Shown here: positions 8,154 to 16,612 of the stretch, one piece after another
Layout of the letters: every line of letters begins with the position of its first letter
How positions within the stretch are numbered: the first letter of the stretch is position 1
Source: a virus
Length of the DNA: 64,000 bases
IMG/VR virus record: IMGVR_UViG_3300011934_000017
Location: 1-64,000 of that record
Reading direction: 5' to 3' (one strand)
Notes under the pieces: generated by a model
Told to the model about the DNA's origin: nothing
Databases searched by the model: none
The model's input: the letters and a program-made list of their open reading frames with translations, nothing else
Made by a program: the position numbers and the translations under genes

Positions 8154-9242
8154 ATGCAACGAATCGCCGTATACGCAATCGCAAAGAACGAAGAAGAACA
8201 TGTGGATCGCTGGATGGAGTCTGCTCGATATGCTGATGGAATCTTCGTTTTAGATACAGGCAGTACCGACTTTACTAACACTTTCTTGCGCCAGCACGGT
8301 GTGAAGGTAATAGAGGCTCTTATTGAGCCTTTTCGCTTTGATGTAGCCCGTAACATGATTCTCAATCAAATAGATTCGGACAAATACGATTATGCTTTGT
8401 TTCTGGACATGGACGAAGTGTTGGAAGAAAACTGGTATTCGAATCTTCAGGAGATACTGCTAGAGCATCCTCACGCTACAGGACTCCACACACGTATGAT
8501 TTACACGGAGAACAGTGACGGTACTCCTGCTGTCACGTACAATCGTCTCATGTGTACCAAGGTAGGCGATTATGAATGGAAATATCCTGTACATGAGGTA
8601 CTTGTAGCGAAAGACGAAGAAAAGGCTAACGAAATTTACTCGGATATTCTGGTCTATCATTATCCCGATGAAGAAAAAAGCCGTTCAAGTTACCTGAATT
8701 TGTTGAAGCTAGGCGCTCGTGAAGAACCTAACGATCCTCGTTGTTCTCAGTATCTAGCACGGGAATACTTTTCTTTAGGTCAACACGAACACGCTATTCA
8801 AGAATATTCGAACCACCTAGCGCTCGAAAGTAACCCTTGGTTTCGATCAGAAAGCTATCGTAATATGGCGCACTGTTACGAACACCTTGGCCACACGTTA
8901 GAATCTAGGAACTGCCATTTGTTTTCTTGCGCCGAAGCTCCTGATATACGCGAGTCCTGGGGAGAAGCCTGTGCGTTCTACTATCGTATGGATAGAATAC
9001 ACTCGGCTTTGAGCTGTATTGAAAACATGTTAGATGTTCAAGAACCTCCTACACACTCCATTATCAGGAATGACGCTTATTACAACTCTTGGCCTCATCA
9101 CATGGCTGCCATTTGTTACGACAGACTAGGAGACGAAGAGAAAGCAAGACAGCATATCCAACTTGCTTTTCAGTTATCTCCAGGGGATCCTGCTATTGCT
9201 TCGGACCTGATGACCATCTGCGATATTCAGGTTCAACCCTAG
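8154..9242 (+). CDS. GT2-type glycosyltransferase with TPR-like C-terminus
   Basis: 362 residues. N-terminus IAVYAIAKNEEEHVDRWMES is the nucleotide-sugar binding start of GT-A family 2 transferases; LDTGSTDFT follows, and LDMDEVLEENW carries the metal-binding DxD (about residues 85-87). The C-terminal half (from about 190) has helical pair repeats (YLAREYFSLGQHEHAIQEY) like tetratricopeptides, an architecture seen in peptide or protein glycosyltransferases such as SunS and OGT-like enzymes. Substrate unknown; a virion protein, DNA or cell-surface target are all possible. It is 9 nt after ligA with an AAGGA Shine-Dalgarno, probably in the same transcript. Confidence 0.8.
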   Translation: MQRIAVYAIAKNEEEHVDRWMESARYADGIFVLDTGSTDFTNTFLRQHGVKVIEALIEPFRFDVARNMILNQIDSDKYDYALFLDMDEVLEENWYSNLQEILLEHPHATGLHTRMIYTENSDGTPAVTYNRLMCTKVGDYEWKYPVHEVLVAKDEEKANEIYSDILVYHYPDEEKSRSSYLNLLKLGAREEPNDPRCSQYLAREYFSLGQHEHAIQEYSNHLALESNPWFRSESYRNMAHCYEHLGHTLESRNCHLFSCAEAPDIRESWGEACAFYYRMDRIHSALSCIENMLDVQEPPTHSIIRNDAYYNSWPHHMAAICYDRLGDEEKARQHIQLAFQLSPGDPAIASDLMTICDIQVQP

Positions 9243-9251
9243 TTAAACCAT

Positions 9252-9283
9252 CCTCTCACTAATTTTCATACTAAATAGAGAGG
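9252..9283 (+). promoter_or_regulatory. Leader hairpin covering Shine-Dalgarno
   Basis: CCTCTC (9252-9257) can pair perfectly with GAGAGG (9278-9283), which contains the Shine-Dalgarno of the gene at 9291. The 20-nt loop holds a TAAATA box (9272-9277). Only 6 bp, so this may be chance. Confidence 0.3.
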
Positions 9284-9290
9284 TAATTAT

Positions 9291-10868
9291 ATGGCCCACG
9301 TTACTTTAAGGCTGTTTGAATCGACAGCCATTTCTAAACCCAGTAGGATGCATTCAGACAAGAAAGCCAAGTCTAAAAAGCATATTGGTAATCGGTTTAA
9401 ACGATTGACCAAAGCTCAGTTTCTTGATCTGGCTACAAAAGAGCAGGCTCGATACCTTGATCACTTTCCTAAGTCTAGTCATAGAAAGCTAGTAGGTTCA
9501 AAAGGTAAGAAAGGTAAAGAACAGCCTGCGGTACAACGACGCAAAAACGCTAAGAAGGCCGAACCTGCAAAGCCGAAAGAGAAAGAAAAGCCTAAGAAAG
9601 AACGCATTAAAAAGCTTTCCCGCGAAGACTTTGATAGGCTTTCTAATAAGGAACAGAAGGCATACAAAAAGGCGTTTCCCAAGAACTCCTTTAAGGGAAA
9701 AAAGCATCACGTTGCCAAAAAGAAAAGCATAGTAGAGAAGAATAAGACGGGTGATTCAGGAGAGACCGTACTCACCGGTTCTCCAGATGCGAAGAAAAAG
9801 AAGAAAGCTGAAAAGAAAATACTAAAAGCAGGACGCGATAAAGCCAAGAGTGAACTTCGCCACAGTGTTACTCAAGAATCCGTAGATGCTATCAAAAGAA
9901 CCTCTCCCGGCGATCTTAGGGAAGCAAGCGAGAATCTTAAACGCAATAGAAACGCTAACGTCAAAGCAATAGAAGAAACCTTAAAAGGTGGTTCCGACTT
10001 TGATTCTTTTTCTTCTCAAGAGATAGATAAAATTCAAAGGAACTTGAAACAAGAGTCTGAGAAAGAAGACCCCGATCTTCCCGAAGAAACTATAAAGAAA
10101 GGAAAGAAACTGGCCGATCGATTGAAGCCGGATGCGCCTCAAGAGTTAACAGAAGATGAACTTCGCGTTATATCTGATATTCACCCTAAGCGCAAAAAGA
10201 AAGAGCGCTTCTGGCAGAAAGACTTGAAGGTACTCAAGGGTCTTGTCACAGGCGAGAAAGTAGAACCAGAAGGTAGAAGTAATGCGATGTTGGCGCTGGG
10301 TGTTGTAGCTCGCTATGCTTTAATTGCTGGTGCTGTTACGGCTGTTTCTATGGGCGCAGCGCCTGCCGCTTTGCATATAGCACAATCGCTGTTTGAACAG
10401 TGGGATTCCTTTAATGTTTCTGCTTCTACTGATCTTTTATCGGATGATGAAGAGAACGAGGAAGACGAAGAAACACGGAATACCATAGGTCTTGCTTATG
10501 ATGCTGTAGCCGACTATCTACAAAACGTGGATCATGAAGAGTTTGTACAGTCCATTGATAGCACGTTCCTTGAGTTTCGCGCAAAAGCTTCTAGCGATCC
10601 ATACCTAATGTCACTTTTGTTAAAAGACTTGTCGTTGGTTGAAGACTGTTGCGAGCTAAACGATGCGGGTGCTTTGGTGTTAGCTGAAGCTGACATAGTT
10701 ATGCAAAAGCTCCAACCTCTTTTGGAGGAAGCTGGCTTCAATCGCGTCAACGATATCTTCTATCGTGGAAATGACGCTGTTGGTGTTTATGCGTCTGGAC
10801 ACAGAAGTAAAATCCTTTCTCTTCCTTCTCCTTCCACTATTGTTGACGATATAATGGAGACACAATGA
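9291..10868 (+). CDS. Lysine-rich protein with one membrane segment, head region
   Basis: 525 residues, function not recognised. The first ~180 residues are Lys/Glu rich and hold two copies of a ~30-residue motif: KRLTKAQFLDLATKEQARYL (about 36-64) and KKLSREDFDRLSNKEQKAYK (about 105-134), both ending near FPKxS. Residues ~331-365 form a hydrophobic Ala/Gly-rich segment that could span a membrane. An acidic patch (DDEENEEDEE) and a helical C-terminus follow. It begins the run of head genes, so an internal head, core or injected protein is possible. The stop overlaps the next start (ATGA). Confidence 0.55.
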   Translation: MAHVTLRLFESTAISKPSRMHSDKKAKSKKHIGNRFKRLTKAQFLDLATKEQARYLDHFPKSSHRKLVGSKGKKGKEQPAVQRRKNAKKAEPAKPKEKEKPKKERIKKLSREDFDRLSNKEQKAYKKAFPKNSFKGKKHHVAKKKSIVEKNKTGDSGETVLTGSPDAKKKKKAEKKILKAGRDKAKSELRHSVTQESVDAIKRTSPGDLREASENLKRNRNANVKAIEETLKGGSDFDSFSSQEIDKIQRNLKQESEKEDPDLPEETIKKGKKLADRLKPDAPQELTEDELRVISDIHPKRKKKERFWQKDLKVLKGLVTGEKVEPEGRSNAMLALGVVARYALIAGAVTAVSMGAAPAALHIAQSLFEQWDSFNVSASTDLLSDDEENEEDEETRNTIGLAYDAVADYLQNVDHEEFVQSIDSTFLEFRAKASSDPYLMSLLLKDLSLVEDCCELNDAGALVLAEADIVMQKLQPLLEEAGFNRVNDIFYRGNDAVGVYASGHRSKILSLPSPSTIVDDIMETQ

Positions 10869-11209
10869 GTAGAATATCCTATCGCTGTCTTCCTGAAGAA
10901 CGTGGAACCCCAATCTCAGAGAAGTCTTTTTGGCATGTTTATAAAGACGGAACTTGTATTGGCAAAATAGATACAGAAGGTGCTTCAACGATAAGCCCTA
11001 ATCTACGTATTTGGAATCCCGTTCTATTCGAGTCTGAGTTTGATCCGTTTGAGTTTCCTCATGCGGATAGTCGTGAAGGTATGACTGAAGCATTTGTAAC
11101 GACCAACGATGAACCTGAGTATGATCACCAGTTAGAGCTTCAACCTAACACGCTAATGACTCTTCATGAATCCAGAATGTGGATTCGAAATATAACTAGG
11201 AGTGAGTAA
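10865..11209 (+). CDS. Hypothetical protein in head operon
   Basis: 114 residues, no recognised domain. The start overlaps the previous gene by 4 nt (ATGA), indicating translational coupling. Moderately acidic with several aromatic residues (SFWHVYKDG; MWIRNITRSE at the end). Lies directly upstream of the prohead protease. Confidence 0.55.
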   Translation: MSRISYRCLPEERGTPISEKSFWHVYKDGTCIGKIDTEGASTISPNLRIWNPVLFESEFDPFEFPHADSREGMTEAFVTTNDEPEYDHQLELQPNTLMTLHESRMWIRNITRSE

Positions 11210-11242
11210 TGTTTCACTCTACCTGTTTAAAGGACACTTCGT

Positions 11243-11986
11243 ATGGCTCTCATGCAATCAATCAGTTTTAGTATCGGTTCGAAGCCTACGGAGCTTCACG
11301 GTATAAGCAATAAGCGACGTGAGGTACGTCTAGGTAAGCAAGCTATAGGTGAAGAGCGCACTATCGACGCTAACCTATGGCTTCCCCGCGCTGCCGAGCA
11401 TTATCACATTAGTCCTAAGCTGAGTGACTATATTCTGGTGCCAGTACCTTCGCTTATTTCAGAGCTTCCCAATACCAATGGTGATGCTGTTACGAAAGAA
11501 GAGTTGATGCGTTTTCATCCAGACGTAGGTATGCTTGCTTATCAAACGTGGCGTGGAAAGCCTACGCATATTGAACATGCTAACAAGGATATCACACAGG
11601 CTAAAGGCATTATCTTTGATGTATTTTTGCGTCGTGTTGCTCCTCAGTACATGGGAGGTCACGTTAAAGTCGTTAAACTCTTGGGCTTTGATCGTACAAA
11701 AGACCCTGTACTGTGCCAAGCTATTCTGGATCGAAAGATCAATACCTACTCGCTTGGTATGTATTTCAAGTCTTATCAGTGTTCCCTCTGTGGAAATGTT
11801 GTTTCGCAAAATGGTGGTCATGCTTGTCAGCACACGCGCCCACGTCGAAAGACATACAAGGCCGCAGACGGTCGTTTAGTCTATCGTCAATGTCAGTCCA
11901 TTATGGGCTTCGAGACAAGCGCTGTTGCCGATCCCGCCTTCGTCTCGGCTAACAGCGATATCATTCTTAATCCTTCTGACCTGTAG
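11243..11986 (+). CDS. Prohead core serine protease
   Basis: 247 residues. Predicted capsid maturation protease of the phage prohead/herpes assemblin fold, which cleaves scaffold and capsid proteins inside the prohead. Supporting pattern: NTNGDAVTKEEL (about 76-87), GKPTHIEHANKD with candidate catalytic His109 or His112, then INTYSLGMYF with candidate nucleophile Ser170; His-Ser spacing is close to that of T4 gp21. Directly after the Ser strand is a zinc-binding-like insert CSLCG...HACQH. The C-terminal GFETSAVADPAF is typical of the family. AAGGA precedes ATG 11243. Position before scaffold and capsid fits. The third catalytic residue was not assigned. Confidence 0.75.
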   Translation: MALMQSISFSIGSKPTELHGISNKRREVRLGKQAIGEERTIDANLWLPRAAEHYHISPKLSDYILVPVPSLISELPNTNGDAVTKEELMRFHPDVGMLAYQTWRGKPTHIEHANKDITQAKGIIFDVFLRRVAPQYMGGHVKVVKLLGFDRTKDPVLCQAILDRKINTYSLGMYFKSYQCSLCGNVVSQNGGHACQHTRPRRKTYKAADGRLVYRQCQSIMGFETSAVADPAFVSANSDIILNPSDL

Positions 11987-11993
11987 GTGATCT

Positions 11994-12500
11994 ATGCGCC
12001 ACATGATAGCACTAGCTGATGCCAAGTGGGAAATCGGGCCGTACACAGGAAAGAATGGTATGTACTGTGCTGTTCAGCCTGATACGTTGTCTCTCCTCAC
12101 TCTGGTAGAACTGTGTAACGATCTAGGTGTTGTGTCTGATCCACGCAAGTTTCATTGCACGGTCATGTATAGCAAAGAACTTGCACCGGAACTTCCAAAA
12201 GGTTTAGACTTGACAGCAAAAGGCTACATTAATCATATTGAATGGTGGGCAGGGCATGATGAAAAAGGCTATTTAACTGCCTCTATTCGAAGCCCTGAGC
12301 TAGAGTCGCATCATGCTGTTCTAAAAGAGTTAGGTGCTAAACATTCCTACGATTCGTACAGCGCTCACGTAACCTTGACTTCTGGAGTTAAGTTTACAGG
12401 CGCTTTACGAAGGGATGTTATTGGTATCAACAATCAGTTATCTCGGCGTCCTATTCCTGTCGTGTTCGATAGATTCTCGATTAGCGACGTTAAGGACTGA
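11994..12500 (+). CDS. 2H phosphoesterase, candidate anti-CBASS Acb1
   Basis: 168 residues. Two H-x-T motifs, FHCTVMYS (His54/Thr56) and AHVTLTS (His125/Thr127), define the 2H phosphoesterase superfamily (2'-5' ligase-like, cyclic phosphodiesterases). The size, GMYCAVQ before the first motif and the FHCT-x-x-YS form resemble Acb1, the T4-type phage enzyme that hydrolyses cyclic oligonucleotide signals of CBASS defence. Assignment to Acb1 rather than an RNA-processing 2H enzyme is inference. It starts 7 nt after the protease stop with an AGGTGA Shine-Dalgarno, so it is made with head proteins. Confidence 0.65.
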   Translation: MRHMIALADAKWEIGPYTGKNGMYCAVQPDTLSLLTLVELCNDLGVVSDPRKFHCTVMYSKELAPELPKGLDLTAKGYINHIEWWAGHDEKGYLTASIRSPELESHHAVLKELGAKHSYDSYSAHVTLTSGVKFTGALRRDVIGINNQLSRRPIPVVFDRFSISDVKD

Positions 12501-12536
12501 TTTTTTGTATTTTGTAATTTCTTCTCAACGTGACCG

Positions 12537-12558
12537 GATCGTGTTACGTTACGCGATC
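12537..12558 (+). promoter_or_regulatory. Hairpin in scaffold-gene leader
   Basis: An 8-bp stem with one G-T wobble (12537-12544 with 12551-12558) and a 6-nt loop lies in the 99-nt gap before the scaffold gene. No T run follows, so it is not an obvious terminator; it may be an mRNA leader structure. Confidence 0.35.
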
Positions 12559-12599
12559 TGTGGAGGTCGCAATCACCAACCTTCATAATAGGAACCGCT

Positions 12600-14618
12600 A
12601 TGAAAAAGTCCAGCGCTACTCTGCGGGGTATCGTGGTCGCAGGTGATTCCCGCGAAGAGGCGGAAAATCACTATCGTGCGGTAGCTACCGGCCTTTCAGT
12701 TCAAGCACTTCAGGACGAGGAACAATCGTTCGTTATCCTGAGCAATGCGGACTCTGAATTGTCGCTCATGAATCCTCTAACGGGGGATATGAGTTTGGTA
12801 GAAGCCAGCGACCTGAATACAGATAGCTTTGAATTCCTTGCCAGTGGCGAAGATGAAAAAGTAAAAGTGTTCTACACCCTGTGCTCTGACGGCTGTGGTA
12901 GTCATATCATTGCCGATGACAGCGAACTCATGGTTCGTTGCCCTGTATGTGCCTCTCAGCTTCAAGACCTGGATGCTGAAGACATTGCAGAATACGAAAA
13001 CGATATTGCCGAATCTTCTGACGATTCTGAATTGGATTATGATGAAGAAGATGATGCCGATGATACCGTCGAATCTTCCTCCGCAATGATCGTTGCCGCC
13101 GATTCCAAAGAAGCTGCTGTTGAAGCGTTTCGTAAGTTGGCTGAAGGCGAAGACTCTCCTTCTGTTTATAACTGCGAATCTTCTCTGGTTGCTACGGCAT
13201 CTGATTCCGACTTCCAATTCAGCCCGTTTACAGGCGAAGCGGCCGAGGAAGAAGACAGCGTAGAGTCATTCGAAGTAGAAGCAAGTTCGGAAGAAGGGTA
13301 CGATGCTCACTACTACGTGTGTGCTTCTGAAGAATGTGGTTCTCATGTTATCGCTTCTAACGAAGATCCTGTATTCTGTCCTGTTTGTGCTTCCGGTCTG
13401 ATTGAGCCTGAAAATCTTTTTGACGCTCAAGCTTCAGATGACGACGAGGAAGATGACGACGAGGAAGATGACGACGATCTTCTGGATGGTCTTGATGACG
13501 AAGATGACGGTCTCGATGATGACGATGAAGCCACCGCTTCTGACGACGACGATCCTTGTTGGGAAGGCTACGAACAACGCGGTATGAAGATGAAAAATGG
13601 GAAGCAAGTTCCCAACTGCGTTGAATCGGGTGGCGACGAGGAAGACGAGGACGAAGACGAAGACCTCGATGACGATGAAGACCTCGACGAACTGGAAGAA
13701 GATGAAGACGACGAGGATGAGGATTTTGACGATAAAAATTCCATGTCCGTTTCGTCTGTACGTATCTTCGATGAAGGTGAGCTAGAGTCCGTATCTACCG
13801 ATCTTCTGTCGTTGGCGAGCGCCTCTTCTGGCGGTCTGGAAGACTCTTATCTGTCTGTTGCATTCGCAGGTGAGCTTGCTGGTACCCCAACCTGGCTTGC
13901 ACTGTACAACGGTCAAATCGTTGCTACCTCTACACCTGAAACAGCGAAAGGTGTTGAGCACAACGTATTCAATTCCGACGTGTACGCTAACCTGGTTCAT
14001 GCTTCTGCCAAAGAAAATGGCGTGAAAGAGGCTCTTGATGAACTCGGATTCAAACCGATTCAAGCTTCTGTGGACGTCGATTCTTATATCCAGGAAGAAG
14101 TCGCTTCTCGCGTAGAAGCGGGCGTTTCTTCTGTTCGTGATAATTTCGAACAGTCCAGCAGCGATTATGCTGCTCGCTTTGAGGCGGCCCTTGCTACCGC
14201 AGCTACTGGTGTAAACAAGAACTTCTTTGACGATGTTAAAAACCCTGTCAAATCGGCTCTTGCCTCTGCCATGAATAGCGTAGGTGTTCGGAACGCAGAT
14301 CGGCTTGTAGCTCAAGCTTTTGCCAAGCACAACGATGAATATCTGAAAGGCTTGGTCGCCAAGGCTTGTGAAATCATGGAATACGATGTATCTGTCCAGA
14401 ATCAACTGACTAAGGCAGTAGCATCTACTTCTCATGAACAGTCGGTAACCGCTTCTTCTGATTCCAGTGATTTGGCTATCGGTCGTCCTGTTCACTCAGA
14501 GCAGCCGTCAGATCAAAGTCAGAATGTGCGTCAAGAAGCCGTTGCGTCTGCGGACTCGAAGCCCAAGGTAAATTTGGACACTGTTCTTTCAACACTCGGC
14601 CGCCGGGGCCGCAACTGA
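12600..14618 (+). CDS. Scaffold/prohead core candidate, zinc-ribbon duplicated, acidic
   Basis: 672 residues between protease and capsid genes, the usual place for scaffold. A module is duplicated in the N-terminal half: an IVVAGDSREEAENHYRAVA-like helix (residues ~10-28 and ~162-182) followed by a C-x(3-4)-CGSH...CPVCAS zinc ribbon (about 91-121 and 238-267). A very acidic region (~270-385) contains an island, CWEGYEQRGMKMKNGKQVPN (about 320-339), with the look of a conserved phage prohead motif. The C-terminal ~290 residues are mixed alpha/beta, with a VASRVEAGVSSVRDNFEQ helix. AGGAA precedes ATG 12600. Scaffold function is inferred from context. Confidence 0.6.
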   Translation: MKKSSATLRGIVVAGDSREEAENHYRAVATGLSVQALQDEEQSFVILSNADSELSLMNPLTGDMSLVEASDLNTDSFEFLASGEDEKVKVFYTLCSDGCGSHIIADDSELMVRCPVCASQLQDLDAEDIAEYENDIAESSDDSELDYDEEDDADDTVESSSAMIVAADSKEAAVEAFRKLAEGEDSPSVYNCESSLVATASDSDFQFSPFTGEAAEEEDSVESFEVEASSEEGYDAHYYVCASEECGSHVIASNEDPVFCPVCASGLIEPENLFDAQASDDDEEDDDEEDDDDLLDGLDDEDDGLDDDDEATASDDDDPCWEGYEQRGMKMKNGKQVPNCVESGGDEEDEDEDEDLDDDEDLDELEEDEDDEDEDFDDKNSMSVSSVRIFDEGELESVSTDLLSLASASSGGLEDSYLSVAFAGELAGTPTWLALYNGQIVATSTPETAKGVEHNVFNSDVYANLVHASAKENGVKEALDELGFKPIQASVDVDSYIQEEVASRVEAGVSSVRDNFEQSSSDYAARFEAALATAATGVNKNFFDDVKNPVKSALASAMNSVGVRNADRLVAQAFAKHNDEYLKGLVAKACEIMEYDVSVQNQLTKAVASTSHEQSVTASSDSSDLAIGRPVHSEQPSDQSQNVRQEAVASADSKPKVNLDTVLSTLGRRGRN

Positions 14619-14638
14619 AATCTTTGGAGATTTAAGAA

Positions 14639-15325
14639 ATGATCCAGCAAAAATACACTCGTGTTTTTAGCACTGAGCACCGCCCTGTCGAAACGGGCGT
14701 TATTATTGAAGACGAGGGTATGGCTCTTGTTTTCGTTCGTGAAGGTGATCGTACTGTTGTTCGTCCTTCTACTGGTGCATCCGGTGAAAAACTTGCAGGC
14801 TTCTCGCTTGCTCGTAACTGCCCACCGCAATTCCTTCCGTTCGTTCAAGAAGGTATCGTTGAAGGCGCAGAGCTTGAACTGCCGCGTACTCCGATCGCCG
14901 GTCAAATCCTGGTTCGCATTGACGGTGAAGCTGTCACCGTAGCTGCTTCTGCTGACGCTCCTTCAGCCGCTGATACCGTCAGCCTCGAAGACAACGTTAT
15001 TCGTTTCCACGGCTCACACGCCGGTAAAGAAATGATCGTGCAAATGATGTTCGAGCCGACTGTTACTGAAGCTCGCCAGTATAACGGTGACGCACCTGTT
15101 GGTGGCCTACCGTCTTCTGCACAAGGTGTTATCGGTGTCATTCGTAAGGGTGACATTGCGACTACCTACTACGACGCATCTGCTGATTGGTCAAGCGCCC
15201 TTTCGTGCAAACTTGGTCCGGATGGTATCCTGACTACTGAAGGTCCTGGTACAACTCCGAGCGATATCACTATTCTCTCGACGCCTACTGCGGCAAATCC
15301 TTTGCTAGTTATCAACATCGACTAA
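14639..15325 (+). CDS. Putative capsid decoration protein
   Basis: 228 residues, predicted mostly beta, Ala/Thr/Val rich, without membrane segment. It directly precedes the major capsid gene, where myoviruses and siphoviruses often encode a decoration or cement protein. Motifs such as GLPSSAQGVIGVIRKGD and FHGSHAGKEM are visible but not assigned to a family by eye. Shine-Dalgarno GGAG lies about 10 nt upstream. A small terminator-like hairpin separates it from the capsid gene. Role is inferred. Confidence 0.55.
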   Translation: MIQQKYTRVFSTEHRPVETGVIIEDEGMALVFVREGDRTVVRPSTGASGEKLAGFSLARNCPPQFLPFVQEGIVEGAELELPRTPIAGQILVRIDGEAVTVAASADAPSAADTVSLEDNVIRFHGSHAGKEMIVQMMFEPTVTEARQYNGDAPVGGLPSSAQGVIGVIRKGDIATTYYDASADWSSALSCKLGPDGILTTEGPGTTPSDITILSTPTAANPLLVINID

Positions 15326-15330
15326 TCAAT

Positions 15331-15357
15331 CTACTCTAAACAAAGAGTAGTTGTTTT
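15331..15357 (+). terminator. Terminator-like hairpin before capsid gene
   Basis: A perfect 7-bp stem (15331-15337 with 15344-15350) is followed by TTGTTTT. The AT-rich stem suggests partial termination or a processing site between decoration and capsid genes. Confidence 0.6.
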
Positions 15358-15380
15358 CTGACATAACGGAGATATTATCC

Positions 15381-16481
15381 ATGACAAGTCCGTACAAAGG
15401 CGCCAAGATGGTATTGGCCAACGGAAACCCGATCGAAGACATTCGTTTTGGCAACTCTAACCAACGCGCTCTCGACGGTAAAACTGGTGAGTTTAACGCT
15501 AACGACAAAGGCGAATTGACCCGCGCAATTTCACAGCTAATGGAAGCCGCAGCTTCTGGCCAAATCGTTGAATCCAACGAAGCGACCATGTCTGCTTCTG
15601 AAGAACGTGAAATGCGTCGTGAAGTTCTGGCCTCTGCTCTTAACGATGCTTCCGGTCAAGAATGGGCAGCACTGGGCTCCGGCCTTGCTCGCCAGATCAG
15701 TGAAGAAACTTCGCGTCAAGGCTTCCTGCGTCGTATCTCGCAAGGCCAAACGCTGCGCCAGGGTGAAGTACCGCGTGTTCCGATGCCCGCACACGACAGC
15801 ATTGCAATCGTCGCTACTTCAGCTTCCTCTGTCGGCTACCAGACTATTCGCCAGCGCGTATTTACTCCTGACGAATTTGAAATTCAGTCCAACGTTCGTG
15901 TTGAAAACCTGGATATCGAGCAAGTTAACGGTGACCTACTTGAGCACGCCTATAACGACGGCCTGCAAGCAGTAATGGTTGCTGAAGATAAGCTCTGGAA
16001 AAATGCTGCCGATAAGACTGTCGGTGTCGTGAACGACCTGGAATACATCGCTGGTGAACTGACTACCCGTAACCTGGGTAATCTGCGTCAAGCTGTAGCA
16101 CGTTGGAACCTGCCGGTTAACACTGCCATTATCAGTAACGACTACTGGGCAGATATCATTGGTAGCCAAGACTTCGCTACATTCCTGGATCCGATCACCA
16201 AGTATGATCTTGCTCTGAACGGTCAGATCGGTACTCTGGTTGGTATGCAACTGTTGACTGATGCTTTCCGTCAGCCGAACCAGAAAGTTCTGGGCGCTGG
16301 TGAAATCTACGTTGTTGCCAGCCCTGAGAACCACGCTGCTTACTCTACTCGTGGTGGCATTCGTTCTACTCCGACTTCTGGCGCCAACTCTGGTAACAGC
16401 ACACGCGGCTGGTTCCTGACGGAGCCGTTCAGTTTTGTTTTGGCTAACAGCCGTTCTGTTGCTAAAGGCAAGCGGGTATAA
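15381..16481 (+). CDS. Major capsid protein (HK97-fold type)
   Basis: 366 residues from ATG 15381 (GGAG at 15368-15371; an in-frame TTG at 15351 lies in the terminator tail and is rejected). Evidence: position after protease, scaffold and decoration candidates; the length; N-terminal helical region with many charged residues (~50-120) followed by a mixed domain with RQRVFTPDEFEIQSNVRV, LEHAYNDGLQAVMVAEDKLW, WNLPVNTAIISNDYW and IYVVASPENHAAYSTRGG, typical of myovirus HK97-fold capsids. Gly/Ser/Thr-rich loop near residues 333-345. Forms the icosahedral shell. Codons appear highly adapted, as expected for the most abundant virion protein. Confidence 0.85.
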   Translation: MTSPYKGAKMVLANGNPIEDIRFGNSNQRALDGKTGEFNANDKGELTRAISQLMEAAASGQIVESNEATMSASEEREMRREVLASALNDASGQEWAALGSGLARQISEETSRQGFLRRISQGQTLRQGEVPRVPMPAHDSIAIVATSASSVGYQTIRQRVFTPDEFEIQSNVRVENLDIEQVNGDLLEHAYNDGLQAVMVAEDKLWKNAADKTVGVVNDLEYIAGELTTRNLGNLRQAVARWNLPVNTAIISNDYWADIIGSQDFATFLDPITKYDLALNGQIGTLVGMQLLTDAFRQPNQKVLGAGEIYVVASPENHAAYSTRGGIRSTPTSGANSGNSTRGWFLTEPFSFVLANSRSVAKGKRV

Positions 16482-16519
16482 CGCTCCTAACCAAATAGGT
16501 GTTGCAGTGTAAAGAGTAA

Positions 16520-16605
16520 AACGATTCTGTAGAGACAAGGCCGGCCAGCCCTGTTAGTGCCCCTAGCGCTGACTAACCTACAGAGTCGTTCTTTTGTTCT
16601 AGGGG
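16520..16605 (+). promoter_or_regulatory. Structured RNA: three-way junction, terminator and SD-pairing loop
   Basis: Outer 13-bp stem with one wobble (16520-16532 with 16578-16590) encloses two hairpins: one on the palindrome GGCCGGCC (16539-16546) and one with stem 16553-16558/16572-16577. The outer stem is followed by CTTTTGTTCT, so it may terminate capsid transcripts. The loop CCCCTAG (16560-16566) is exactly complementary to CTAGGGG (16599-16605), the Shine-Dalgarno region of the homing endonuclease, so a pseudoknot could block its translation. Confidence 0.6.
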
Positions 16606-16612
16606 AACTCAC

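Noticed and set aside
15351-15380. TTG start extending the capsid protein
   Set aside because: It lies in a terminator tail; ATG 15381 has a good Shine-Dalgarno.
16520-16590. tRNA or self-splicing intron before the homing endonuclease
   Set aside because: The fold has only two inner hairpins, no T-loop or anticodon pattern, and the flanking capsid gene is complete, so neither tRNA nor intron is supported.
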